Shown here piece after piece: positions 25,244 through 32,791 of a stretch of 64,000 nt of DNA. Position numbers and translations under genes: made by a program. Each line of letters starts with the position of its first letter. The first letter of the stretch is position 1. The notes under the pieces were generated by a model that ran no database searches, had not been told where the DNA came from, and worked only from the letters and a program-made list of their open reading frames with translations. This stretch comes from Ammonifex thiophilus (lineage in GTDB: Bacteria > Bacillota > Desulfotomaculia > Desulfotomaculales > Ammonificaceae), in NCBI RefSeq assembly GCF_003368535.1, contig NZ_QSLN01000005.1:28197-92196 (forward strand), written 5' to 3'.

Positions 25244-25648
25244 GTGTTCAAGAAGAGTAAGGTGCTCGCGGTGGTTGTGCTGGCCGGTCTGCTCCTGGCG
25301 CTGAATACCGGGGTGGCTCTGGCGGCAGAAAATCCTATTGGTGACCTACTCAACTCTGTAGGGCAGCTGGTAGGAGAGCACAGCATCGTTTCGGGAAGCG
25401 GGGTCTATGCCACACTGCCCAACGGTGATGCAGTCGGGGCTACGGCTACTTACTCCAATAAACAGACGGGGCTTAACGGGTTGCTGGGCGGTCTTCTGGG
25501 TGGCAGCTACGCTACCTCGGCAGAGCTCAAAGGACCCAACAACCTCTCGGCTTACGCTTACACTTCTGGTGATTACGGCCTCGCTTCCTCGGTCCGCGGG
25601 TTGGCTGCCGGGTTAAGCGGTCTCTTGAGCGGGGTTCTGGGCAGGTAA
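25244..25648 (+). CDS. Small secreted protein, paralogue 2
   Basis: 134 residues from GTG 25244, seven bases after AAGGAGGT. Signal peptide VLAVVVLAGLLLALNTGVALA, then mature AENPIGDLLNSVGQLVG, middle strands with GVYATLPNGDAVGATATYSN, and the closing motif DYGLASSVRGLAAGLSGLL. It is a tandem paralogue of the preceding gene, 28 bases away, and the pair ends in a strong terminator. No cysteine or catalytic motif. Unknown function. Confidence 0.7.
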   Translation: MFKKSKVLAVVVLAGLLLALNTGVALAAENPIGDLLNSVGQLVGEHSIVSGSGVYATLPNGDAVGATATYSNKQTGLNGLLGGLLGGSYATSAELKGPNNLSAYAYTSGDYGLASSVRGLAAGLSGLLSGVLGR

Positions 25649-25692
25649 AAGTTCCTCTCGTAACGCCTGTTTCTTACGGTCCGGACTCGAGT

Positions 25693-25723
25693 GGCTGCGT
25701 CTTGGAAGGGACGCAGCCATTTT
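25693..25723 (+). terminator. Terminator after the secreted paralogues
   Basis: GGCTGCGTC, loop TTGGAAGG, GACGCAGCC, then ATTTTGT. A nine-base GC-rich stem with a T-rich tail 45 bases after the stop codon. Confidence 0.85.
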
Positions 25724-25875
25724 GTCCTTAAGAAACTCATCTCGGAGTGCGCGTAAAGTTTCTGGTAGGCACTGGGAGTGCTCTCAGCTGCTCGCCAGGT
25801 CCTTGGGGCCTAAACCTCGACGGGCAACCGGGCCACCGTTTGCCAACCCTTGAGGCACGCGATCTAAAAATCTTG

Positions 25876-25904
25876 TTGACAATAGGGGGGGTATGTGTTA
25901 AAAC
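25876..25904 (+). promoter_or_regulatory. Promoter of speD
   Basis: TTGACA (25876-25881), 17 bases, TAAAAC (25899-25904), about 115 bases before the speD start. Between the terminator and this promoter (25724-25875) is a gene-free, hairpin-forming stretch (GGCACT..AGTGCT; CCTC..GGCAA..TTGCC..GAGG near 25814-25853) that I could not match to a known RNA. Confidence 0.6.
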
Positions 25905-26019
25905 TAAATCGATTGGAATTGACCGCTTAGCGCCTGATACACAAGGTTTTTGGCGCTGGGTGGCGGTTCCAAAAATTTTTGGTCAAGTAAAAATCTTTGA
26001 GGAGGGGGGAGCGGTAAAG

Positions 26020-26400
26020 ATGAAGGCCCTGGGGCGGCATGTGCTGGCAGAGTTCTACGGTTGCGACTTCAATGCTCTCAACGATGTCGAGCTGGTAGAA
26101 AGGGCTATGGTCGAGGCAGCGCTCGAAGCAGGAGCAGAGGTGCGGGAGTGCGTCTTCCACAAGTTCAGCCCTCAGGGGGTAAGCGGGGTAGTAGTCATTT
26201 CAGAGTCGCATTTGGCCATCCACACATGGCCGGAGTTAGGGTACGCGGCGGTTGACGTCTTTACCTGTGGAGAAAAGGTAGATCCTTGGGAAGCCTGCAA
26301 TTATCTCACCAAGTGCTTTGGAGCTAAAGAGGTAGTAGCACACGAGCAGAAGCGGGGCATCATTCCCGCCTCCTATCTGCAGGCGGCCAAGGCGGTTTAA
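26020..26400 (+). CDS. speD: S-adenosylmethionine decarboxylase proenzyme
   Basis: 126 residues, the normal prokaryotic SpeD size. It makes decarboxylated SAM, the aminopropyl donor for spermidine. The self-cleavage site is E-S in [14 protein letters not shown], which gives the pyruvoyl group; VDVFTCG carries the conserved cysteine. ATG 26020 is set by GGAGGGGGG eleven bases upstream; the frame is open further upstream without a ribosome site. No speE lies nearby. Confidence 0.96.
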   Translation: MKALGRHVLAEFYGCDFNALNDVELVERAMVEAALEAGAEVRECVFHKFSPQGVSGVVVISESHLAIHTWPELGYAAVDVFTCGEKVDPWEACNYLTKCFGAKEVVAHEQKRGIIPASYLQAAKAV

Positions 26401-26455
26401 GGGAGGGATTTTTATTAGTACGCTCTTAAAGAGAAGAGCGCCTAAACTCTAAGTG

Positions 26456-26500
26456 GGCCTTGCGGGTAAGAAAGGAGCTCGCGAGGCCAATTTATTTTTC
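26456..26500 (+). terminator. Terminator after speD
   Basis: GGCCTTGCG (26456-26464) pairs with CGCGAGGCC (26480-26488), followed by AATTTATTTTTC. A second hairpin CGCTCTT..AAGAGCG lies just upstream (26421-26440) without a T-run. Confidence 0.6.
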
Positions 26501-26649
26501 ACGGGATTTATGCCGGCAGGAAAAGAGCTTGGGCAGGCGAATACTATTGCACAAGGGTGTAGCGAACCACCGGGGAGGAGGCGTACCTGCTGCGTTTTAA
26601 AATAGACGGGCCAGAAGAAAACCCTTCCATAAGAAAGATTTGGCCTGAG

Positions 26650-27318
26650 TTGGGAGAACTATTAAAAAAAATAACCAAAGCGGCAGGCTTGCGGCTGGAG
26701 GAGCTGGCCAGCGGCGATCAAGGCGAAGATTTTTATCCTTTACTTGTACTTTTTTCGGCCATCCTGTGCGGCTACCCTTTGGATAAGGTGCTTCCCTTAG
26801 CGGCAGGAGTAAAATTTCTTTTCTGGGGCAACGTATTGCACCGGCGAGCGGTTCTGGGATCGGGGAGTAAAACGAGGAGCCGACTTTTGTGGGGCGATTA
26901 CTGCTACGGCGTTCTTTTTTACCTGCTGGCGGAGGAGGAATTACGGCGCTGTTTGGCTCCTTTAGCGCGGGTGGTGAAGGCTCACTGCGAAGCCCCTTTT
27001 ATTCCCTCCGGGCGGGAGTTCGGGGCGGCAAGGGAGGTTCTGGCCTTGCTGGGAGGTGAGAGTTGTTGCCTCCCGGCGCTGCTGGCGGGGAAAAAGCGGT
27101 GGGAGAAAGAACTTTATGGCTTCGGGTTTGCCTTCGGTCAGGCTCACGCTCTCCTGCTCTCTAAAGGCATGACGGCGGAAGCGGAAAGGGTTCTGTCTGA
27201 GGCAAGAAGTTATCTACTTTCCTTGCCCGGGGGCGAGGGGAGAGAGGGACTTGAACGCCTTGTGGAATCTTTACTGCTTATCCCTGCTCAGAGCAAGGAG
27301 TGTTCGGAAGCCCGATGA
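26650..27318 (+). CDS. HepS-like non-catalytic polyprenyl diphosphate synthase subunit
   Basis: 222 residues from TTG 26650; the same frame stays open to CTG 26587, which has the only good ribosome site (GGGGAGGAGG), so translation may start there and add LRFKIDGPEENPSIRKIWPE. The middle segment (PLAAGVKFLFWGNVLHRR to LLWGDYCYGVLFYLLAE) follows the helix pattern of trans-polyprenyl synthases but lacks DDxxD motifs, as in HepPP synthase component I. It precedes menG, as hepS does in Bacillus, so a role in the menaquinone side chain is likely. No catalytic HepT-like subunit lies in the window. Confidence 0.6.
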   Translation: MGELLKKITKAAGLRLEELASGDQGEDFYPLLVLFSAILCGYPLDKVLPLAAGVKFLFWGNVLHRRAVLGSGSKTRSRLLWGDYCYGVLFYLLAEEELRRCLAPLARVVKAHCEAPFIPSGREFGAAREVLALLGGESCCLPALLAGKKRWEKELYGFGFAFGQAHALLLSKGMTAEAERVLSEARSYLLSLPGGEGREGLERLVESLLLIPAQSKECSEAR

Positions 27319-28055
27319 CTAGCCTAACGGAAGAGCATAAGCGCAAGGAAGCTTTCATTCGCAACCTCTTCGCTCAGATTGCCCACCGCTACGATCTTTT
27401 GAATACCCTCTTGAGTTTCAATCGTGACAAGGCATGGCGGCGTTTTGCCGTTAAGCAATGCCGCCTGCGTCCGGGAGGAGTTGGGCTTGACGTCTGCACC
27501 GGGACGGCCATGCTGGCCCTGGAGCAGGCCAGGGTAGTGGGATCTGAGGGGAAGGTTGTCGGACTTGACTTTTGTCCGGAAATGCTGGCGGTTGCCAGGA
27601 AAAATCTAGAACGAAGCCCTTACGGCCACATAGTGGAGCTGGTGGAAGGGGACGCCATGTCCCTTCCTTTTCCGGACAACACTTTCGACTGCGCTACCAT
27701 AGGCTTTGCTCTCCGCAATGTGCCCGATTTCCGGCAGGTACTCCGGGAAATGATAAGGGTGGTCAAGCCTGGCGGCAGAGTGGTATCGCTGGAGCTGGCC
27801 AAGCCTAGGTGGCCCATCTTCAAGCAGATTTACTATCTTTATTTCGATCGTCTGGTACCCTTGCTGGGCAGGCTGGGGGTAGGGGTGGAAGGCCCTTACA
27901 GTTATCTGCCGGCCTCCCTAAAAACCTTTCCCCACCAAGAGGATCTGAAGCGCATTTTTGAAGAACTCGGTCTGGTAGAAGTGAGCTTCTTCGAGCTCAC
28001 TGGGGGAGTAGTGGCCGTGCACGCTGGAACTAAGCCGTCAAGGTGGGGGGAGTAA
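27315..28055 (+). CDS. menG: Demethylmenaquinone methyltransferase
   Basis: 246 residues from ATG 27315, which overlaps the previous stop as ATGA. SAM methyltransferase of the UbiE/MenG family: FAQIAHRYDLLNTLLSFN, GLDVCTGTAMLALEQA, VGLDFCPEMLAVARKNL, FPDNTFDCATIGFALRNVPD. It methylates demethylmenaquinone in the final step. Operon with the HepS-like gene and the following UbiD and UbiA genes. Confidence 0.95.
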   Translation: MTSLTEEHKRKEAFIRNLFAQIAHRYDLLNTLLSFNRDKAWRRFAVKQCRLRPGGVGLDVCTGTAMLALEQARVVGSEGKVVGLDFCPEMLAVARKNLERSPYGHIVELVEGDAMSLPFPDNTFDCATIGFALRNVPDFRQVLREMIRVVKPGGRVVSLELAKPRWPIFKQIYYLYFDRLVPLLGRLGVGVEGPYSYLPASLKTFPHQEDLKRIFEELGLVEVSFFELTGGVVAVHAGTKPSRWGE

Positions 28056-28058
28056 AGG

Positions 28059-29498
28059 TTGGCTTTTAAAGACTTGCGCGATTACCTTGAAGCCCTGGAT
28101 AAGCGGGGAGAACTCAAGCGGATAAGGGTCGAGGTATCTCCAGACCTGGAAATCACCGAGATCACCGACCGGATGGTCAAGGCGGGGGGGCCGACCCTTT
28201 TCTTTGAGCGGGTAAAAGGCCACCAGATACCGGTGGTTACCAACCTTTTCGGTACTTGGGAGCGGACCAAGTTCGCCCTCAATTCCCCGGATATCGATGC
28301 TCGGGGAGAGGAGCTGGCCAGTCTTCTGCAGCCGGATCTACCAACCACGCTGTGGGACAAGCTAAAAAGCCTTCCCAAGCTGGCGGAAATATCTTCCTGG
28401 GCTCCCCGGCTGGTGCGTCGCGCCCCTTGCCAGGAAGTGGTGGTGGAAAATCCCGATTTAACCTGGCTTCCGGCGCTTAAGTGCTGGCCCAAAGACGGAG
28501 GGCGTTTTATCACTCTACCCCTGGTCATAACCAAAGATCCCGAAACCGGCAAGCGCAATATGGGCATGTATCGCATGCAGATTTTCGACGCCACCACTAC
28601 AGGGATGCACTGGCATCGCCATAAGGACGCGGCAGAACACTACCGCAAGGCGGAGGCCAGAGGGGAGAGGCTGCCTGTAGCAGTAGCGCTGGGAACTGAT
28701 CCGGCTACCATTTACGCGGCTACGGCTCCTCTACCCTTCGGGATGGACGAATTTTTACTGGCGGGTTTTCTGCGCCGGGAACCGGTGGAATTGGTGCGCT
28801 GTGTCACGCAAGATCTAGAAGTCCCAGCCAACGCTGAGATCGTGCTGGAAGGCTATGTAGAACCGGGGGAGAGAAGGCTGGAGGGCCCTTTTGGTGATCA
28901 CACGGGCTTTTACTCGCCGGCGGATTACTATCCGGTCTTCCATGTAACCTGTATAACTCACCGGCGCAACCCTATATATCCGGCTACTATAGTGGGAAAG
29001 CCTATTATGGAAGATGCTTTTCTGGCCAAGGCTACCGAGCGCCTTTTCCTTCCTCTTTTGCGCTTGCAGCTGCCCGAGATAGTCGACATGTGTCTCCCGG
29101 TGGAGGGTGTGGTGCATAACTGTCTCGTCGTTTCCATCCGCAAGCGCTACCCTGGGCAGGCCAAGAAAGTGATGCACGCCCTCTGGGGCTTGGGGCAGAT
29201 AGCTTTCACCAAGCTCATCGTGGTGGTGGACGAGGAGGTTAACGTGCATGATCCGCGGGAGGTGTGGTGGCGGGTCTTCAGCAACGTGGATCCCCGGCGG
29301 GATCTCCTGCTTTCCGAGGGGCCGCTTGACGAACTGGACCACAGCTCTCCGCGCCCGGCCTACGGCGCGAAGCTGGGCATAGATGCCACCCGCAAAGGAC
29401 CGGAGGAAGGGCATCCTCGCCCCTGGCCGGAGGAGATCGCCATGAGCCCGGAGATAAAAGCTCTGGTCGACAGGAAGTGGAAAGAGTATGGTTTCTAG
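28059..29498 (+). CDS. UbiD family decarboxylase (menaquinone, futalosine route)
   Basis: 479 residues, typical UbiD size. Prenyl-FMN-dependent decarboxylase; conserved NLFGTWERTKFAL, MGMYRMQIFDATTTGMHWH, VAVALGTDPATIYAA and EGPFGDHTGFYSPADYYP with the catalytic glutamate region. In the futalosine pathway a UbiD homologue (MqnL) removes the ring carboxylate. TTG start after GGGGGGAG. UbiX, which makes the prenyl-FMN, is not in the window, but an LpdD-like chaperone is (39859-40260). Confidence 0.92.
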   Translation: MAFKDLRDYLEALDKRGELKRIRVEVSPDLEITEITDRMVKAGGPTLFFERVKGHQIPVVTNLFGTWERTKFALNSPDIDARGEELASLLQPDLPTTLWDKLKSLPKLAEISSWAPRLVRRAPCQEVVVENPDLTWLPALKCWPKDGGRFITLPLVITKDPETGKRNMGMYRMQIFDATTTGMHWHRHKDAAEHYRKAEARGERLPVAVALGTDPATIYAATAPLPFGMDEFLLAGFLRREPVELVRCVTQDLEVPANAEIVLEGYVEPGERRLEGPFGDHTGFYSPADYYPVFHVTCITHRRNPIYPATIVGKPIMEDAFLAKATERLFLPLLRLQLPEIVDMCLPVEGVVHNCLVVSIRKRYPGQAKKVMHALWGLGQIAFTKLIVVVDEEVNVHDPREVWWRVFSNVDPRRDLLLSEGPLDELDHSSPRPAYGAKLGIDATRKGPEEGHPRPWPEEIAMSPEIKALVDRKWKEYGF

Positions 29499-30372
29499 GG
29501 CTTGGCGCAAACTGGTCATTTTTCTCGAGATGATAAAGTTCGAGCACACCCTCTTTGCTCTTCCTTTTGCCTACCTAAGTACTCTGCTGGTTTACCGGGG
29601 GTTACCGCCGGCTGCTCCCCTTTTCTGGCTCACCCTGGCCATGGTAGGAGCGCGGACAGCGGCCATGGCTTTGAACCGGTTAATCGATCGGGAAATAGAC
29701 GCCAAGAACCCCCGCACTGCCAACCGCGCTCTGCCGCGGGGACTCATCTCTGCTACCGAAGTCTGGTTTTACGTCTTCCTTTCTTTCGGCCTCCTTTACT
29801 GGGCGGTCAGGCACTTAAGCCCTCTGGCGATGAAGCTCTTCCTCCCTCTGGTGCTCATCCTCTGGTTCTATTCCTACACCAAGCGCTTCACCTGGGCCTG
29901 CCACTTCTATCTGGGCTTCACCTTGGGCCTGGTTCCTTCGGCGGTGTGGATCGCCCTCACCAATGGCTTGAGCCTTCCCCCGGTGATCCTGGGGGCCGGG
30001 ATTCTCTTCTGGGTGGCGGGTTTCGATATCGTTTACGCCTGCCTGGATTATGACTTCGACCGGCGCGAAGGCATTTACTCCCTGCCGGCCCGCTTTGGGA
30101 TAGGTCCTGCGCTGTGGGTGGCCCGCTTCTGTCATGTGCTGGCAGCCCTGTTCTTCATTCTGACCGGGGTGGTCATGCACCTGGGGCTCTGGTATTTTAT
30201 CGGGGTGGCGGTGGCGGGTCTTTTGCTCTTCTACGAGCATCGGCTAGTCAACCCGGAAGATTTGTCTTTAGTGGGTCTGGCCTTTTTCAATCTCAACGGC
30301 ACGCTCAGCGTGGTTATGTTCTTCTTCACCCTTCTCGACGTACTTCTGGCCAAAGGGGTTGGAGTCTGGTGA
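29488..30372 (+). CDS. mqnP: UbiA-type prenyltransferase (menaquinone)
   Basis: 294 residues, about nine membrane helices. The two Asp-rich motifs are NRLIDREIDAKNPRTANRAL near residue 64 and YACLDYDFDRREGIYSLPAR near residue 185. It attaches the polyprenyl chain to the dihydroxynaphthoate ring. The 4-hydroxybenzoate prenyltransferase family is closely related; the futalosine-cluster context favours MqnP. It overlaps UbiD by 11 bases and mqnE by 4. Confidence 0.9.
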   Translation: MVSRAWRKLVIFLEMIKFEHTLFALPFAYLSTLLVYRGLPPAAPLFWLTLAMVGARTAAMALNRLIDREIDAKNPRTANRALPRGLISATEVWFYVFLSFGLLYWAVRHLSPLAMKLFLPLVLILWFYSYTKRFTWACHFYLGFTLGLVPSAVWIALTNGLSLPPVILGAGILFWVAGFDIVYACLDYDFDRREGIYSLPARFGIGPALWVARFCHVLAALFFILTGVVMHLGLWYFIGVAVAGLLLFYEHRLVNPEDLSLVGLAFFNLNGTLSVVMFFFTLLDVLLAKGVGVW

Positions 30373-31466
30373 AACTTAACCAGGGACTGGAAGATATAGC
30401 GGAGAAGATTCGCAAAGGAGAGAGGCTTGACTTTGAGGACGGGGTGAGGCTCTTCAACTCTACCGACCTCTTGGGAATAGGCTTGCTGGCTCAGGAGGTC
30501 AAGAGGCGGCGGCATGGACGGAAAGTTTTCTTCGCCGTCAACTGCCACGTGAACCATACCAACGTCTGCGTGGGTAGTTGCCGCTTTTGTGCCTTCAGGC
30601 GCAGGCCCGGGGATGCCGAAGCCTACACCCTCAAGCCGGAGGAAGTGATAAAAAGGGTGCGGGCGGTAGCTCTGTGGGGCCTTCGCGAGATCCATCTGGT
30701 GGGCGGGCTTAACCCGGATTTAAGCCTTGACTACTTCCGGAAGATCTTGAGGGGTATAAAGGAGAGGGTTCGGGGGGTCACGATCAAGGGCTTGACGGCG
30801 GTAGAGATCGATTTTCTGGCTCGCCAAGAGGGGCTCACGGTCCGGGAAGTGCTGCAGGAGCTCAAGGCGGCCGGGCTCGACGCCCTTCCTGGTGGTGGGG
30901 CGGAGATCTTTGCCCCGGCGGTGCGCCAGCGCCTTTGCCCGGCCAAGATAAGTGGGGAGCGCTGGCTAGAGATCCACGCCGAGGCGCACGCTTTAGGCAT
31001 TCCTACTAACGCCACCATGCTTTACGGGCACTTGGAGTCTTATGAAGACCGGGTGGATCACCTTCTGCGCCTGCGAGAACTGCAGGACCGTACCGGGGGC
31101 TTTCAGGCTTTCATTCCCCTGCCCTTTCTTCCTCAGAACAATCCGCTGGCGGCTGAGGAGGGGGTCAAAGGCACCACCGGTTTCGACGATCTGAAAACCA
31201 TAGCTATAAGCCGCCTGCTTTTGGACAATTTCCCGCATATCAAGGTTTACTGGGTGATGGTGGGGACCAAGCTTTCCCAGGTGGCGCTTAACTTTGGAGC
31301 CGACGACATAGAAGGAACCGTGCTGGAGGAGAGGATAGCTCACAGTGCAGGGGCGGAGAGCCCCCAGGTGCTTACCCGGCGGGAGCTGGAGGATCTCATC
31401 ATGGCGGCGGGGGGAGTGCCGGTAGAGCGCGATGCCCTGTACCGCGTGGTGAGGGAAGGAGTTTGA
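30369..31466 (+). CDS. mqnE: Aminofutalosine synthase
   Basis: 365 residues from GTG 30369, which overlaps the UbiA stop as GTGA. Radical SAM enzyme with CVGSCRFCAF (C-x3-C-x2-C), NCHVNHTNVC, GGLNPDLSLDYF, ALPGGGAEIF and GTKLSQVALNFGADDIEGT, all typical of MqnE/MqnC; lacking the MqnC-type tail and placed with UbiA it fits MqnE. It makes 6-amino-6-deoxyfutalosine from the MqnA product and SAM. Confidence 0.93.
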   Translation: MKLNQGLEDIAEKIRKGERLDFEDGVRLFNSTDLLGIGLLAQEVKRRRHGRKVFFAVNCHVNHTNVCVGSCRFCAFRRRPGDAEAYTLKPEEVIKRVRAVALWGLREIHLVGGLNPDLSLDYFRKILRGIKERVRGVTIKGLTAVEIDFLARQEGLTVREVLQELKAAGLDALPGGGAEIFAPAVRQRLCPAKISGERWLEIHAEAHALGIPTNATMLYGHLESYEDRVDHLLRLRELQDRTGGFQAFIPLPFLPQNNPLAAEEGVKGTTGFDDLKTIAISRLLLDNFPHIKVYWVMVGTKLSQVALNFGADDIEGTVLEERIAHSAGAESPQVLTRRELEDLIMAAGGVPVERDALYRVVREGV

Positions 31467-32377
31467 GCCGGGAAGGAGTTCGCCTTCTCACCCTTGCTTT
31501 CGGTCCTCACCGGGTAGAGGCTTTGCCTTTGCTGGAAAAGGAGCTTCGTGCCCATAAAATAGCAGTTTTAGAAGAACCACCCCACCCGGACTTTGCGCAC
31601 ATGCTACGAGGAGAGATCGGTCTCCGAACCTACCTGAGGCGCGGTAATTTCGGCTTCCCCCGCTTCGCCTTACGAGCTTGTCGCCTTTACCAGAAGCTTT
31701 TTCGAACTGTGGGCACTTCCTTTTACCAGGTGGAGCCCTACCTGGAGATAGTCGGGCGACTGTCGGAGGGAAAAAGTCCCGCCACAGAGCTGGAGCATAA
31801 AGTCTGGAAGTGCGAGCACGAGGCCACCGGGGCCCTCCTAGCTTACTATCAATCGGTAGCTGAGGGAAATTTTACCTCTGTGGTGGAGGCGGTCAAAGAT
31901 TTCGCCCGTGCGGACGCCCTGCGCCTACGTCTGCGGGCTGAGCTTCGGGCCGAGGCCATAAAGGCCTTGCTGGACCGAACGGAAGGTTCCGTTTGCGTGG
32001 AGGCGGGCTACATCCACCTGCTGCTTATAAAACTTCTGCGTGACCGCATAAAACCCCGGGTAAAGTTACAGGTGTTATATCTGCTGCGGGATCCCATGCG
32101 CACCTTTGGCTTGCGCTGGCGCCAGCATCTGGGGCCTGGCGATGTGCTCACTCTGCGCTATGTCTTTGGCTTGCGCCCCTCACTTTTCGACAGCCTACTA
32201 GCGGCCAGGAGCCTGGTCTACGTGGCTTTGCTGCCCAAGGAGGAGCTCCTACCCAGTCAGGAAGATCCCTATCCCCACCTACGCCGGGAACTGGAACTGC
32301 AGCGTCTGGTCAAGCGGCTAAGTTACCGGGAGTGCGCTGCCTGGTATTATCGCCTGGCAAAACGCCCACCTTTTTGA
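31463..32377 (+). CDS. Unknown protein in the menaquinone operon
   Basis: 304 residues, TTG start overlapping the mqnE stop by 4 bases (TTGA), so translationally coupled. No signal peptide or membrane segment. Visible blocks: FGPHRVEALPLLEKELRAHK, EEPPHPDFAHMLRGEIG, GTSFYQVEPYLEIVGRL and a helical, Arg-rich C-terminal half. The E-E-P-P and HR-E-A features faintly recall metal-dependent or TIKI-like folds, but I do not recognise the family. Position suggests a link to menaquinone or its quinone enzymes. Confidence 0.75.
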   Translation: MSREGVRLLTLAFGPHRVEALPLLEKELRAHKIAVLEEPPHPDFAHMLRGEIGLRTYLRRGNFGFPRFALRACRLYQKLFRTVGTSFYQVEPYLEIVGRLSEGKSPATELEHKVWKCEHEATGALLAYYQSVAEGNFTSVVEAVKDFARADALRLRLRAELRAEAIKALLDRTEGSVCVEAGYIHLLLIKLLRDRIKPRVKLQVLYLLRDPMRTFGLRWRQHLGPGDVLTLRYVFGLRPSLFDSLLAARSLVYVALLPKEELLPSQEDPYPHLRRELELQRLVKRLSYRECAAWYYRLAKRPPF

Positions 32378-32401
32378 AGAGGTCAATTTTCCCTAAGCAA
32401 A

Positions 32402-32449
32402 GTTAAGCAAACATGTGTTTTGCTTAACCCGCTGTTTTGCTTAACCCGC
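32402..32449. repeat. Tandem 17-base repeat plus inverted copy near the TnpB element end
   Basis: TGTTTTGCTTAACCCGC occurs twice head to tail (32416-32432, 32433-32449). GTTAAGCAAA at 32402-32411 is an inverted partial copy and forms a hairpin with the first unit. It lies between the unknown protein gene and the right part of the TnpB element. Confidence 0.8.
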
Positions 32450-32791
32450 CTAGGTACTCATTGTACAGGTTCATCGGCCCTTTCTGGCCTCTCCGACGGC
32501 TACCTCCGTCACCGTCTGGCCAACCCGGCATCCCCTCACGGGGAAGGCCCGCATCTCCCCGGTCTCGGGCCCACGGCTGCCGGGCCGCTTCCCGGCGTTT
32601 TCCGTCCCTCAGGCGGGTCCCACGTCCGTGGGCTGCAGGGAAATCCCCGCAGGCGGTACCTACCTTCGGGCACATACCGGGAGGGGGAGTTACCCCGCCT
32701 ACCCGCCGCCCCTTTGCCCCCACCCCACGGTGTTGCCGGACTCCCGAGCAGCCCCGGCAGGGAAGAACGGCAGGCTTAAGGGGAGAGAGTT
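32450..32791 (-). ncRNA. Candidate omega-RNA/right-end region of the TnpB element
   Basis: Non-coding, very GC-rich stretch directly 3' of the tnpB frame. On the minus strand it ends in a strong hairpin (GGCCAGACGG..CCGTC..GGCC, 32521-32486) followed by GGGCCGATGAACCTG. TnpB elements carry their guide RNA scaffold across the tnpB 3' end and downstream region (established), and position and structure fit. The exact scaffold and guide junction cannot be set here. Confidence 0.4.

Noticed and set aside
25724..25875. c-di-GMP (GEMM) riboswitch before speD
   Set aside because: Some partial words (GGGCAA, GGCCTAAACC) occur but in the wrong order, and the stretch lies upstream of the predicted promoter.
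32402..32449. CRISPR array
   Set aside because: Only two contiguous 17-base units without spacers and no cas genes in the window.
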